A DNA stretch of 64,000 nt from Candidatus Gastranaerophilales bacterium (lineage in GTDB: Bacteria > Cyanobacteriota > Vampirovibrionia > Gastranaerophilales > Gastranaerophilaceae), in NCBI GenBank assembly GCA_944324435.1, contig CALUWH010000009.1:1-64000 (forward strand), in the 5' to 3' direction. The notes beneath the pieces were generated by a model. The model did not search any database. It was given only the letters and a program-made list of their open reading frames with translations, and had not been told where the DNA came from. Every line of letters begins with the position of its first letter. Positions within the stretch are counted from its first letter, which is position 1. Of this stretch, positions 35,548-44,981 are shown piece after piece. The translations under genes were made by a program, and so were the position numbers.

Positions 35548-38076
35548 TTAAAACTTTTTCAAGTGAGCATAAGCTGCATCCATTGCTTTTTTGCCCAGTT
35601 TGCCAAAATCGATTGTATACATTGTGCTGTCACCGATTTGGATAACATCAGCAATATGTCCTACGCCGAGCTTTTCGTGGAAAACCCTTTCTCCGACATT
35701 AAAGAAATACTGGGTTGCAGTATTTTTAAGCTCTGCTTCTTTTTTCTGAATTTCCGCAAGCTCTGCAACTTTGCGTTTTTTCTCTTCCAGCTTGCGTTTC
35801 ATAACATTATCTTCAAAGAAAGCTTTAATTTTTTCTTCTTCACGCTCCTTGTTAATAGGATTTTTCTTAATAATCATGCGAGAAGGAGTTCTTTGCACCA
35901 CATTAGTTGTCTTTTTAGCAGCCGGAGCAACAAAATCTTTGCCAAAACCGCTTGAAGAAGATGATTTCTGAGAAGGTGCAACAAAGTTCGCTCCGAACCC
36001 TGAAACAGGTTTAACATACCCATCTGAAGTTGTGTTGCTTCTGGCCTTTGTTCCAGAGAACGAATTTTGACGTACGGATTTTACAGCACTCGTAAAGGTG
36101 CTGGCGTGTTCCGAATACTCGGATTCTTCCTGCTCTATAAGTTTAGACGGAATCTCTTCCAAGAATCTGCTTGGGCTGTAATATTTGTATTCACCCCACA
36201 TCTGACGCCTTTTTGCTGTTGTTAAATATAATTTGGTCTCGGCTCTTGTAACACCTACGTACATGAGTCTTCTCTCTTCTTCCAATTCGGACAGACTGTT
36301 TGAGCATCTTGCAGAAGGGAAGATTCCTTCGTCACATCCAGCAAGAAATACAATCGGAAACTCCAAACCTTTAGAGGCATGAAGTGTCATAAGGGTTACA
36401 TTGTTTGCAATCTCGTCCATTCCGTCAATGTCAGATACTAGAGATACCTGAGCAAGAAATTCGCCCAGAGTATTATCAAGCTCCTCAGGCTCAAACTCGT
36501 TTGCTACGTTAACAAGCTCCTGCAGGTTTTCAATCCTTACCGTATCTTCATCAGTTCCGGAGGCTTGAAGCTCGCGTAAATATCCGCTCTTTTCAAGAGT
36601 AAGACTTAAAAATTCGGGCAGAGAATATCTGGCCTGCGCTTCTTTCAGTTTTAGAATAAACCCTGCAAAATCCTTTAATTTAGAAGCTGTTCCGGATTTG
36701 ATTGTGCTTATATTATCAACATCAAGTATTGCCGCAAACAGGCTTATATCATTTTCATCCGCATATTCCTGCAGATGCTTGAGCGTTGTTTCTCCAATAG
36801 CGCGTTTCGGAACGTTTATAATCCTCCTTAAAGACTGAGAATCATCATTATTGTGGATTAATTTCAAATACGCAATCGCATCCTTGATTTCTTTTCTGTC
36901 GTAGAACTTTAAGCCGCCATAAATTCTATACGGAATACCTGCCGCAATTAAGGCTTCTTCCAGAGCTCTTGATTGTGCGTTTGTCCTGTATAGGACAGCA
37001 AACTGGTTATAATTATCAGAAGTGTCTCTTATTGATTTAACAATATAATTAGCCTCATCAGCCTCGTCTTGAGCCTCATAAAGAGAAATCTTTTCCCCAT
37101 CGCCTTTTTGTGAATACAGAACTTTATCAACACGTTCTTCGTTGTTTTCAATAATAGCGTTAGCAGCGTTAAGAATATTAGCGGTTGAACGGTAATTCTG
37201 TTCAAGCTTAACGAGTTTAGCCTTCGGAAAATCATTCTGGAAATTCATAATTATTCTAAAATCCGCGCCTCTCCAGCTGTAAATAGATTGGTCAACATCA
37301 CCTACGACACAAAGTGAGCGTGATTCAGGAATCTCCGGTTCAAGATTAGTATAAAGAGCTTTTACAAGCTGGTATTGAGCCTGGTTAGTATCTTGATACT
37401 CATCCACAAGAATATGCTGGAATTTGTCATAATATTTCTTTCTAACCTCCGGATTCTGCTCCAAAAGCTTAACACACAGCATAAGCATATCATCAAAATC
37501 TATTGCATTATTGTTATTGAGCGTGTTTTCATAAACCTCAAACACCTGTCCGATTTTTTGTGATTTGAAATCCCTTGCAAAAGTCGCAAAGGTATAAGCA
37601 TCCTGCATTTTGTTTTTAGCATTGGAAATCACTGCCTTAATAAGTTTCGGCTGATAAATCTTATCGTCAAGATTAAGTTTTTTCACAGCCTGCTTGATAA
37701 CCGCAAGCGAATCAGTTTCATCATATATGGTAAAATTCTTATCCAATCTTTTTCCTGATTGAAAAGTATAATTTTCAATATCCTGCCTCAAAATCCTTCC
37801 GCAAATACTGTGGAAAGTTCCGACCCACATATACTTAACGAGCTTTTCGCCGAGAATTGCGGAAAGACGTTCTCTCATCTCTTTTGCAGCCTTATTGGTA
37901 AACGTAACCGCAAGAATTTTTCCTGCAATAGCACCGTTTTGCACCATATATGCAATTCTGGAGGTTAAAACTTTTGTTTTTCCGCTACCTGCACCTGCCA
38001 GAATAAGCAATGCTCCTGTTGTTGTCTTTGCTGCCTCAAGCTGCTCCTTATTAAGGTTTTCTAAAATATTTTCCAT
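35548..38076 (-). CDS. pcrA: UvrD/PcrA-type DNA helicase
   Basis: This 842-residue superfamily 1A helicase unwinds DNA 3' to 5' in repair and transcription-coupled processes. It shows the Q motif LNKEQLEAA, Walker A GAGSGKTK (about 29-36), Walker B VDEYQDTN, motif III GDVDQSIYSWRGAD, motif IV LEQNYRST, and motifs V-VI (MTLHASKGLEFPIVFLAGC, RRLMYVGVTRAE). The last 45 residues form a PcrA-type Tudor-like domain that contacts RNA polymerase (GERVFHEKLGVGHIADV). A Ser/Gly-rich linker with two SGFG-FVAP units sits before it. Confidence 0.93.
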   Translation of the reverse strand: MENILENLNKEQLEAAKTTTGALLILAGAGSGKTKVLTSRIAYMVQNGAIAGKILAVTFTNKAAKEMRERLSAILGEKLVKYMWVGTFHSICGRILRQDIENYTFQSGKRLDKNFTIYDETDSLAVIKQAVKKLNLDDKIYQPKLIKAVISNAKNKMQDAYTFATFARDFKSQKIGQVFEVYENTLNNNNAIDFDDMLMLCVKLLEQNPEVRKKYYDKFQHILVDEYQDTNQAQYQLVKALYTNLEPEIPESRSLCVVGDVDQSIYSWRGADFRIIMNFQNDFPKAKLVKLEQNYRSTANILNAANAIIENNEERVDKVLYSQKGDGEKISLYEAQDEADEANYIVKSIRDTSDNYNQFAVLYRTNAQSRALEEALIAAGIPYRIYGGLKFYDRKEIKDAIAYLKLIHNNDDSQSLRRIINVPKRAIGETTLKHLQEYADENDISLFAAILDVDNISTIKSGTASKLKDFAGFILKLKEAQARYSLPEFLSLTLEKSGYLRELQASGTDEDTVRIENLQELVNVANEFEPEELDNTLGEFLAQVSLVSDIDGMDEIANNVTLMTLHASKGLEFPIVFLAGCDEGIFPSARCSNSLSELEEERRLMYVGVTRAETKLYLTTAKRRQMWGEYKYYSPSRFLEEIPSKLIEQEESEYSEHASTFTSAVKSVRQNSFSGTKARSNTTSDGYVKPVSGFGANFVAPSQKSSSSSGFGKDFVAPAAKKTTNVVQRTPSRMIIKKNPINKEREEEKIKAFFEDNVMKRKLEEKKRKVAELAEIQKKEAELKNTATQYFFNVGERVFHEKLGVGHIADVIQIGDSTMYTIDFGKLGKKAMDAAYAHLKKF

Positions 38077-38108
38077 GCCCCTATTCCCAAAAGTCTGATT
38101 TTGTGGTA

Positions 38109-38128
38109 TTATGTATCAGCATACATAA
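38109..38128. promoter_or_regulatory. Palindrome between divergent pcrA and DprA-like genes
   Basis: TTATGTAT and ATACATAA flank CAGC. It lies 32 bases from the pcrA start and 37 bases from the DprA-like start, a plausible operator or leader hairpin. Confidence 0.4.
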
Positions 38129-38165
38129 AAAAAATGTGAAAGACAATATTAAAAAAGGTGGTACG

Positions 38166-38741
38166 ATGAACGATATTTTAAATTCTATTGAAGATGAGCA
38201 GCAACAGCCTTCCATTATGGTTCCGGTAGGAGATATGGACGTTGCGGACAGCTCACCTGATACGGTTGATGAGCTTGCAATGGAGCTTGCAACAATAAAA
38301 CAGCCGGCAAAAAGAATTGCAATTATCGGTTCAAGAAATCTTGCTATTACACACCAGCAGATGATTGAAACTCTTACTACCGCGCTTGTAAGACAGGGTA
38401 ATACAATTATAACCTCCGGCGGTTCTTGCGGTACAAACGCCGCTGCAATCAGAGGTGCTATGAAATCTAACCCTGATAAATTGAAAGTTATTTTACCTCA
38501 AACAATAGGGCAGCAGCCTTCTGATGTTCAAGACCAGCTCATTGGTGTTCCTAATATCATTGAACACGCTGACAGAGCGATGATGACATTGGCAGACGCG
38601 TCTAGAGTATGTAACAGAGAAATAATTGACGATTGCAACCAGTTAATCTGCTTCCTGTCACATACAAGTAAAACTCTTCATACTGCAGTTGAGTACGCAG
38701 AAGAGAATCACAAAGTAGTTACAGTATTTTATCTGGATTAA
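38166..38741 (+). CDS. DprA/Smf-like Rossmann-fold protein
   Basis: The 191-residue protein carries a DprA-like nucleotide-binding fold: KRIAIIGSRNLAITHQQMIE near residue 51 and TIITSGGSCGTNAAAIRGAM near residue 83 match the GSR and SGGAxGID patterns of DprA. It lacks the C-terminal winged helix and the long N-terminal SAM domain, so it is shorter than DprA (about 300-370). A LOG-type protein is another possibility. AGGTGG precedes the chosen ATG; a frame from 38103 would run through the palindrome. Confidence 0.65.
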   Translation: MNDILNSIEDEQQQPSIMVPVGDMDVADSSPDTVDELAMELATIKQPAKRIAIIGSRNLAITHQQMIETLTTALVRQGNTIITSGGSCGTNAAAIRGAMKSNPDKLKVILPQTIGQQPSDVQDQLIGVPNIIEHADRAMMTLADASRVCNREIIDDCNQLICFLSHTSKTLHTAVEYAEENHKVVTVFYLD

Positions 38742-38746
38742 TAATT

Positions 38747-39922
38747 ATGGATTTAATAAAACAACTCACAGGCAAGAACCCTGCTGAGTACGAAAACGTC
38801 GCAAAATCTCTTGTTGACAATTCTGACGTAACCCTTTTTGAAAAATTGGTTAAGCAGGATGATTTTTTGTTTGATTTTGTAAAAAATAATGTTGCAAAAC
38901 GTATTCAAAATGCCTGCAATAAGGACAATTACCAGAATCTATTGAATTTTTTTGGCCACTATTCACCATCTTATGATACAATGATTGCGGAAGTTTTATT
39001 TGAATACGGCGGATTAGAGCTTCTGCCTGTAATGAAAGAAATTTTTCTTGAGGATGATGAGAATAAAAAGGCTTATGCCGTTAAATATTTTTCGTTTGTT
39101 CCGCAGGATATGATTCAGGACTTGCTGCCGCTTTTAAGGCAGACGGCACATTCAAAATTTGAACCGCTTGCTGTTAATTCTATTGAAGTTCTTGCAAAGA
39201 TGAATGATGAACTCTCTAAAAACGAAGCTTTAGAAAAATTAAACTCGCAGGATGAGTTTGAGCAATATGAGGCTGTAAAATTCCTCGTTAATTATCAGGC
39301 AAAAGATACGCTTGGAAAAATCATAGAAGTAATGAAAAAGTCTACGCTTTCTGAAAATATTGCTTCTGAGATTCCGTATCTGATACCGCTGGATGAGCTT
39401 CTGGAAAAGGATAAAGAGGTCGGGACTCTTGTTCTCTGCCACATTGTAAACGCTATACCTGAGATTATTCCTGCAAGTGCGGTTATTGATTATAATTTGT
39501 TCGGGATTTTTGAGAATCTTTATATAGATAATCTGAACAGCGCATCAGCAATACTCTTAAGGCTTGCTCAGGATAAATTTGCCCAGCTGGTAGAAAATGA
39601 CGAGTATTTGTTTGATTGTGACAAGAACACCAAAGATGAAGTTTATGCCGTAAATTCGCTCCTTAGCGGAATGAATAAGAACAAACTTTCAAGCTTATTC
39701 TACGAGGAGCTTTATGAAGACAGTGACTTTGTATTTTTTGCTGTTGATTTTGTAGATGAAATCGAAGAGCTTGAAACACTTCTGGACAGCTCTAACCAGA
39801 CATTGATTCTGAAAGTTTTAACGCTTCTGAAAGAAAAACAAGTGCTTTCTAACGCTCATAAAGAAGCTGTTCTCAATAATATTACAAATCAGGAAATAAG
39901 ACAGGTTATAGAAGTTTTATAA
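38747..39922 (+). CDS. HEAT-like helical repeat protein
   Basis: The 391-residue acidic protein is nearly all helical, with repeated paired helices of 30-40 residues (for example NKKAYAVKYFSFVPQDMIQD and LAVNSIEVLAKMNDELSK), in the manner of HEAT or Armadillo scaffolds. There is no signal peptide or catalytic motif. It starts five bases after the DprA-like gene and is probably cotranscribed. It may act as a protein-binding scaffold; the partner is unknown. Confidence 0.6.
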   Translation: MDLIKQLTGKNPAEYENVAKSLVDNSDVTLFEKLVKQDDFLFDFVKNNVAKRIQNACNKDNYQNLLNFFGHYSPSYDTMIAEVLFEYGGLELLPVMKEIFLEDDENKKAYAVKYFSFVPQDMIQDLLPLLRQTAHSKFEPLAVNSIEVLAKMNDELSKNEALEKLNSQDEFEQYEAVKFLVNYQAKDTLGKIIEVMKKSTLSENIASEIPYLIPLDELLEKDKEVGTLVLCHIVNAIPEIIPASAVIDYNLFGIFENLYIDNLNSASAILLRLAQDKFAQLVENDEYLFDCDKNTKDEVYAVNSLLSGMNKNKLSSLFYEELYEDSDFVFFAVDFVDEIEELETLLDSSNQTLILKVLTLLKEKQVLSNAHKEAVLNNITNQEIRQVIEVL

Positions 39923-40201
39923 AGTGTATTCCAAATTTCCGAGTTCCATATCCTTGTTAAACTCTCTAATGAGTTCTGATGAAATTTTCCAGTTGATTTT
40001 GCCTGCAGGATATTTGATATAATGCTTTGTGGAGCACATTGTTGAAACGTAGCAGGCATCAAGAATATTCATAAACGAGATATCCACACTCATATTTTCA
40101 CAATGATACTTTTCGATGTATGAGTTAATAAACTCAACAGCGTCATTCGGATTTGTGGTATTTGGGGTAATCGTATCGCTATCGGGTAAAAGTTGCAGCA
40201 T
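39917..40201 (-). CDS. Hypothetical protein, 94 residues
   Basis: No known domain is seen. It has three Cys residues and a likely alpha/beta composition (INSYIEKYHCENMSVDISFM). AAGGAAATATAC precedes ATG. It overlaps the end of the convergent HEAT-like gene by six bases and is followed on its own strand by no obvious terminator. It is transcribed separately from the c-di-GMP gene upstream. Confidence 0.55.
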   Translation of the reverse strand: MLQLLPDSDTITPNTTNPNDAVEFINSYIEKYHCENMSVDISFMNILDACYVSTMCSTKHYIKYPAGKINWKISSELIREFNKDMELGNLEYTL

Positions 40202-40323
40202 GTATATTTCCTTACTTATTTATATAACGGCTTATCTGCTGCACTCTTTACTAATTTTGAATAAAATCGTTTATTTGATGTACTGCAAAATGAAAACTTG
40301 CGAATTATGCTCTTAAAATATAA

Positions 40324-42162
40324 CTATACACCCAATGATGGCGCTATTTGAACAAATATTCTAACCAGATTTTCATCCCATTGGCTTCCTGCACCTTCAT
40401 TAAGTATAGACACTGCCTTATCTATATTCATTCCTTTACGGTATGGTCTGTCGCTTATTAGAGCATGGTATGTGTCTGCAATAGCAACAATTTTAGCGGC
40501 AAGTGGGATATCTCCGTTCTGTAGTCCTTCCGGATATCCTTTACCATCAATCCTTTCGTGGTGATATTTTACTATCGGAATTAAGTCCCGTAAAGATGGA
40601 TTTGGGTTCAAAACTTTTTCCGCACCTATTGTCGGATGCTGCTTCATGATTGCCCACTCCTCATCAGATAAGGGACCTTCTTTTTTCAAAACTGTCTCTG
40701 GAATCCCTATTTTCCCTACATCATGCAAAAGTGCGCCGAGTTTTATCCTTTCGACTTCTTCTTCAGGAAGATTAATTGCTCGCGCCAGTGCCTCCGAGTA
40801 TTTTGAAACAGAGGTTGAATGCCCCTTTGTATAAGGATCTTTCGCATCTATTGCACCTGCAAGCGAGGTGGCAATTTCTGAAATTCTTGCTCCTGCAAGA
40901 GCATGATCGGTGTTAAATTTAGAGATTAGTTCCTCTTCAAAGTTAATGCCCAGCTGAGCATGACGCTTTCCAACGACTTCCGCGTATGATTTTAAAGCTA
41001 CATCATCCCAGAAATTAAAATCCGCAGAACTTATAATAGCAGACATACCGTCTTTATAACCTTTCGCCTGAGAAATATACATTGCCTGTTCTGCAAGAAT
41101 AAGAAGTTTTTCCTTGTCATCAGAACAGTCCGGATAGGTTGAAACTCCTACAGAAACTTTTACGGGACCAATATCATCTATAAAGCAGCAAGATAATGAG
41201 TAAGTCAGATATTCTGCAACATATTTTGCCTGTTCAACAGGAGTGTTTGGCATAATAATAGCAATCTCATCACCGCCATACCTGCCTGCTATATCACCCT
41301 CACGTATATTCTGGCGGACTTTCTCTGCAACAACCTTTATAACCTCGTCACCTTTTGCATGACCGAATTCTCTGTTTATCTTAGTTATATTGTTAATATC
41401 CATCATTACAACTGAAAGTTTTTGTCTGTTGGTCTGCGCTCTAGATATCTCATTTGATAATATCTCTTGAAAACCTCTGTGATTATACAAAAGTGTAAGA
41501 TTATCGGTATTAACGTATTCATCACTTTTTTCAAGCAAATCAAAGTTATGAGATGTAAGTGCTATTATATTTGCAAGCAGGTTATAGACAGAAATGTTTT
41601 GCCTTGCATAGTTGTCCGCTATTATAAACACGCCGATGCATTTGTTAACAGAGATTAGCGGAAGTATTACTGCAGGTTTATTCTTAAAGTATGAAAGTTT
41701 TAAGAAGCTTACGTCATCTTTAAAGATAATTTTTCTTTCGTTAAACACCTGCACAATGGGATTGTCTTCTTCTCTGAGAAAAACTTTTGTAGAATAAAAA
41801 TTCCCGAGTTTATCTTGCAGCCTGAGGTTAATGCAGTTAGACTTTTCTTTAAAAAGTCCTACGGCCATAAAGCCTGAATCTATATGTTGTGTAATTATAG
41901 AATAGATTTTTGAATAAAATTCATTTAATGAAGATACACTATCTATTTTTACAAGTTCATCTATAACATATTTGTGATTAAGCGTTAAACTTTTTTCTGT
42001 ATTAAAACTTCTACCCTGAGCATTTCCTATAGAATTAGCATAATTGTTAAATGTCAGAGAATTAACTTTTGACACCAACTTTTCTTGCAATATCGGAGAT
42101 GTTATCGGGGAAGAATTGTTTATATCCCTTATTTTATTTACAGAATTTCTTTCTTTATTCAC
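40324..42162 (-). CDS. GAF-like, GGDEF and HD-GYP protein (c-di-GMP synthesis and breakdown)
   Basis: The 612-residue cytoplasmic protein has a GAF-like sensor (about 70-210), a GGDEF domain with RYGGDEIAII and an inhibitory I-site REGD five residues before it (about 295-310), and an HD-GYP domain: HDVGKIGIPE and HHERIDGKGYPEG. The two catalytic domains make and degrade cyclic di-GMP. The GGDEF phenylalanine is Ile here, which is tolerated in some active enzymes. Start codon is GTG after AGAAGGTG. A histidine kinase gene lies upstream on the same strand. Confidence 0.9.
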   Translation of the reverse strand: MNKERNSVNKIRDINNSSPITSPILQEKLVSKVNSLTFNNYANSIGNAQGRSFNTEKSLTLNHKYVIDELVKIDSVSSLNEFYSKIYSIITQHIDSGFMAVGLFKEKSNCINLRLQDKLGNFYSTKVFLREEDNPIVQVFNERKIIFKDDVSFLKLSYFKNKPAVILPLISVNKCIGVFIIADNYARQNISVYNLLANIIALTSHNFDLLEKSDEYVNTDNLTLLYNHRGFQEILSNEISRAQTNRQKLSVVMMDINNITKINREFGHAKGDEVIKVVAEKVRQNIREGDIAGRYGGDEIAIIMPNTPVEQAKYVAEYLTYSLSCCFIDDIGPVKVSVGVSTYPDCSDDKEKLLILAEQAMYISQAKGYKDGMSAIISSADFNFWDDVALKSYAEVVGKRHAQLGINFEEELISKFNTDHALAGARISEIATSLAGAIDAKDPYTKGHSTSVSKYSEALARAINLPEEEVERIKLGALLHDVGKIGIPETVLKKEGPLSDEEWAIMKQHPTIGAEKVLNPNPSLRDLIPIVKYHHERIDGKGYPEGLQNGDIPLAAKIVAIADTYHALISDRPYRKGMNIDKAVSILNEGAGSQWDENLVRIFVQIAPSLGV

Positions 42163-42344
42163 ACTTACACCTTCTAAAACCTGTATAAAGTTTAAAACAT
42201 CTGAATGTAGAAAATTGATTAAATATTACAAAAATTTTACATTACTTTTAAATTAAACTAATCCCTTTAATACATATATTAACACTTTTTTGAACTTTTT
42301 CCAGTAAGATGCGTGACTTCGTTACAAATTTTAAAGTATACATC

Positions 42345-43424
42345 CTACACCGCAACCAGGTTACACAGTTTATCGCTTTGTTCAACCGTTAATCCCGGAA
42401 GTATAAATGTATATTTGTTGAACTTTTCCCCGTCTGTCGAGGCAAAAATCCTGCCTTTATGTGCATCTATAATTTTCTTGCATAAATATAGCGCTATACC
42501 ATTACCTATTGTACTATACTTGGGAGTTCTAGCCCCAAAGCTGTCAAACATAGTCATGCATTCCTTTTCGGACAGCAATATTCCACGGCTGGTTACTATA
42601 AATTCAACTTGGTCTTTTGTTTGATTTATATCAACAAAGATTGGCTCATTCTTATACGTATACATCAGAGTATTTGTAAGAAGGTTTATAATTACTTTTC
42701 CCAACTCTACTCGATCAGCCGCTATAATAACCTTTTTAATAGAGGTTCTGTACACGAAAAAACTGCTCTTTTCTTTGGCAATCTCTGAGAGCTTTGCAAA
42801 ACATTCAAACAAAAGTTCAACCAGGTCAAACTTTTCATAAACAAGTTTATTTGCCCCCGTTTCAAATCTGTATGTGTTAACTATCATAGAGATCATATCA
42901 AGAATATACTCGCAAGAATCTTCGATATGTGAGACCAATTCCTGTTGTTCTTGGTTTAAACCTCCGACAAATTCGCTTTTTAACAGTTCAAGCCCCCTAA
43001 GCTGAGCTAATGTAGGAATTTTCAAATCATGAGTCAGCGTTTCAATAAAGTATTCTTTTTGCATTTCTGAATCTTTAATCGGATCCAAATTTTCATACAT
43101 TACAATTATATATTCTATATTTCCATTTTTATCCTTTGCTGGGGTATGTTTTACACGCCCCCAAAAACTTTTGGAAGGGAATATGACCTGTCGTTCAACT
43201 TCATAGCTGCATCCTGTTTGAAGCACTTGTTCTTCCTCTGCTTTGAGCAGTTCCAGATGCTCTTTATCATAGATATCCTCAAGTGTTAAATCTTGCAATT
43301 CGTAATCTTCACGATTAATTACTTTAACAAACTCTGTACTTCCTGCTAAAAGATTGTGATTCAGATCTGTTATATATGCACATATAGGTAAATTCTCTAA
43401 TATATTTTTGATTGTATCGTTCAT
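42345..43424 (-). CDS. PAS-domain histidine kinase with altered ATP-binding motif
   Basis: The 359-residue soluble kinase has an N-terminal PAS domain (about 5-110), a HisKA dimerisation helix with His132 in ETLTHDLKIPT, and a HATPase domain with N-box NLLTNTLMYT and a G2-like GNGIALYLCKKII. The G1 box, usually DxGxGI, reads TSRGILL, so the Asp that contacts adenine is missing. It may be weakly active or a sensor without autokinase activity. No response regulator is adjacent; the GGDEF/HD-GYP gene is downstream, with a small LuxR-type protein 1.2 kb away. Confidence 0.82.
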   Translation of the reverse strand: MNDTIKNILENLPICAYITDLNHNLLAGSTEFVKVINREDYELQDLTLEDIYDKEHLELLKAEEEQVLQTGCSYEVERQVIFPSKSFWGRVKHTPAKDKNGNIEYIIVMYENLDPIKDSEMQKEYFIETLTHDLKIPTLAQLRGLELLKSEFVGGLNQEQQELVSHIEDSCEYILDMISMIVNTYRFETGANKLVYEKFDLVELLFECFAKLSEIAKEKSSFFVYRTSIKKVIIAADRVELGKVIINLLTNTLMYTYKNEPIFVDINQTKDQVEFIVTSRGILLSEKECMTMFDSFGARTPKYSTIGNGIALYLCKKIIDAHKGRIFASTDGEKFNKYTFILPGLTVEQSDKLCNLVAV

Positions 43425-43479
43425 AAGTCAATACCTTGGTTTTACAATTTTATACTATTTGAATTAGAATATAAATAGC

Positions 43480-44616
43480 CTATATGGATAGAAAATTTGA
43501 TAATAGAGTTTTATGCAGCTTTACATTGTGCACTCTCAGGTAATCAACCCCAGACATTATCAAAGGATAAGAAACTGCAAGAGTAAGAGCATCTTTTGTA
43601 TCATTATCCTCCTCTTTTACTCCCAAAAAGCTTTTTCGTGAAACTCCAAGCATTATCGGATAGTTCAGTGACGTAAATTCCCTAAACCTTTCAAGAATTG
43701 TAAAATTATCTTCTCGTGTTTTTCCGAATCCAATTCCCGGATCGATGATAATGTTATGTATATTTTTACTTTTAGCAAACTCTATTTTCTTTTTCAAGCT
43801 AAAATATATATCGTCTATAAGATTATTGTATACCGGATCCTTTTGCATAATATCTGGGGTCCCCTTTGAATGTTGGATTATAATGCCGGCATTGTATTTC
43901 GAAACAACATCTGCAAGCTTTGAATCATAATCAAAGCCTGAGACATCATTTATTATAGAAGCTCCGTTATTTAAAGCAAAATCTGCCGTTTCTGAGTCTC
44001 TGGTATCGATGCTTATCGGGATTTTTAAATTTTCTTTTAATGCAAAGTTTAATATAGGCTTTAACCGGTCTATCTGAGTTTTTGAATCTACTGCCAATGC
44101 CCCCGGACGTGTGCTTTCAGCGCCTATATCAATAATATCGGCACCGTCCCGAATCAAACTTACAAAATGTTCTATTGCATCTTGCGGTTTTAAATATCGT
44201 CCCCCATCTGAAAATGAATCCGGGGTTACGTTCAAAATACCTGCAATCTTTGTTGCACGGACAACTTTACGTTCTATTAAGCTCTCTATTTCCTCTCCTA
44301 ATTTCCCAAGCTTAAACGGCTGATTTTGCAGTTTTTTTACAATCTTTTTTAATTGAGAAACACTCCCACAAAGTATAGCATCGGATTTGTCAATTTTACC
44401 TGTTATAACATCTCTGTGTACAGCACAATCAGAACCGTATATCAGAGCTGTTTGTTTTAATATATTTGCTTGCGCCGGAGTAAGATTATATATTTTTATA
44501 TTCCTATATTGAAATTTGTCTGCAGCCTTTTGGCGATATACACTGTCAAATCCAATTGACTCAAGTTCTGATTCTATATTTTTCCCAACTATCTCTTTAA
44601 TTAAAAACTCTGACAT
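43480..44616 (-). CDS. folP: Dihydropteroate synthase with N-terminal extension
   Basis: FolP condenses dihydropterin diphosphate with p-aminobenzoate in folate synthesis and is the sulfonamide target. The core begins near residue 122 with GILNVTPDSFSDGGRY; DIGAESTRPGA, ISIDTRDSETADFALN, NDVSGF, IIDPGIGFGK and GVSRKSF follow. About 120 extra N-terminal residues of alpha/beta composition precede the core, so it is longer (378) than usual (about 270-290). A TACAAT seven bases before ATG suggests a leaderless mRNA. Confidence 0.92.
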   Translation of the reverse strand: MSEFLIKEIVGKNIESELESIGFDSVYRQKAADKFQYRNIKIYNLTPAQANILKQTALIYGSDCAVHRDVITGKIDKSDAILCGSVSQLKKIVKKLQNQPFKLGKLGEEIESLIERKVVRATKIAGILNVTPDSFSDGGRYLKPQDAIEHFVSLIRDGADIIDIGAESTRPGALAVDSKTQIDRLKPILNFALKENLKIPISIDTRDSETADFALNNGASIINDVSGFDYDSKLADVVSKYNAGIIIQHSKGTPDIMQKDPVYNNLIDDIYFSLKKKIEFAKSKNIHNIIIDPGIGFGKTREDNFTILERFREFTSLNYPIMLGVSRKSFLGVKEEDNDTKDALTLAVSYPLIMSGVDYLRVHNVKLHKTLLSNFLSI

Positions 44617-44623
44617 AAATAAA

Positions 44624-44632
44624 ATTGTAGCA
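44624..44632 (-). promoter_or_regulatory. Extended -10 promoter of folP, leaderless
   Basis: On the minus strand TGCTACAAT forms an extended -10 (44632-44624) whose predicted start point falls on or next to the A of the folP ATG (44616). No ribosome site is present, consistent with a leaderless transcript. Confidence 0.5.
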
Positions 44633-44648
44633 TAATAAAAGCAAAAAT

Positions 44649-44852
44649 TTAAATTTGTATAATATCAAGGGATATTGCTTTGACAACAGCTTGAACTCTA
44701 TTATGTGCATTGAGCTTTTTATAAATCGACTCCAAATGAGCCTTAGTAGTTGCAATTGATATATTGAGCTCCTTTGCAATTTCTTTATTAATCATACCTT
44801 TTGCTACCAGCTCTAAAACGCATTGCTCTTGGTTCGTAAGCTTATTTATCAT
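44649..44852 (-). CDS. Stand-alone LuxR-type helix-turn-helix protein
   Basis: The 67-residue protein is only a GerE/LuxR DNA-binding domain: LTNQEQCVLELVAKGMINKE, then EIAKELNISIATTKAHLESI and YKKLNAHNRVQAV, without a receiver or sensor domain. Like GerE it could bind DNA as a dimer. AAGGG precedes ATG. It is divergent from the 6S-like RNA and lies upstream of folP on the same strand. It could be a partner for the orphan kinase but has no phosphorylation site. Confidence 0.85.
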   Translation of the reverse strand: MINKLTNQEQCVLELVAKGMINKEIAKELNISIATTKAHLESIYKKLNAHNRVQAVVKAISLDIIQI

Positions 44853-44946
44853 TAGTTTATACCCTTATAGTTATATATTTAATTTTTATATAAATATGCT
44901 TAAAGTGTCTATCAGCCGTTTGGCTATTTTTGTCTAATTCGAGAGC

Positions 44947-44975
44947 TTGAATTTATTCAAAAGATATGGCATAAT
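44947..44975 (+). promoter_or_regulatory. Promoter of the 6S-like RNA
   Basis: TTGAAT (44947-44952) and CATAAT (44970-44975) are 17 bases apart. The predicted start is A44982, exactly where the long RNA stem begins. Confidence 0.65.
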
Positions 44976-44981
44976 TATATT

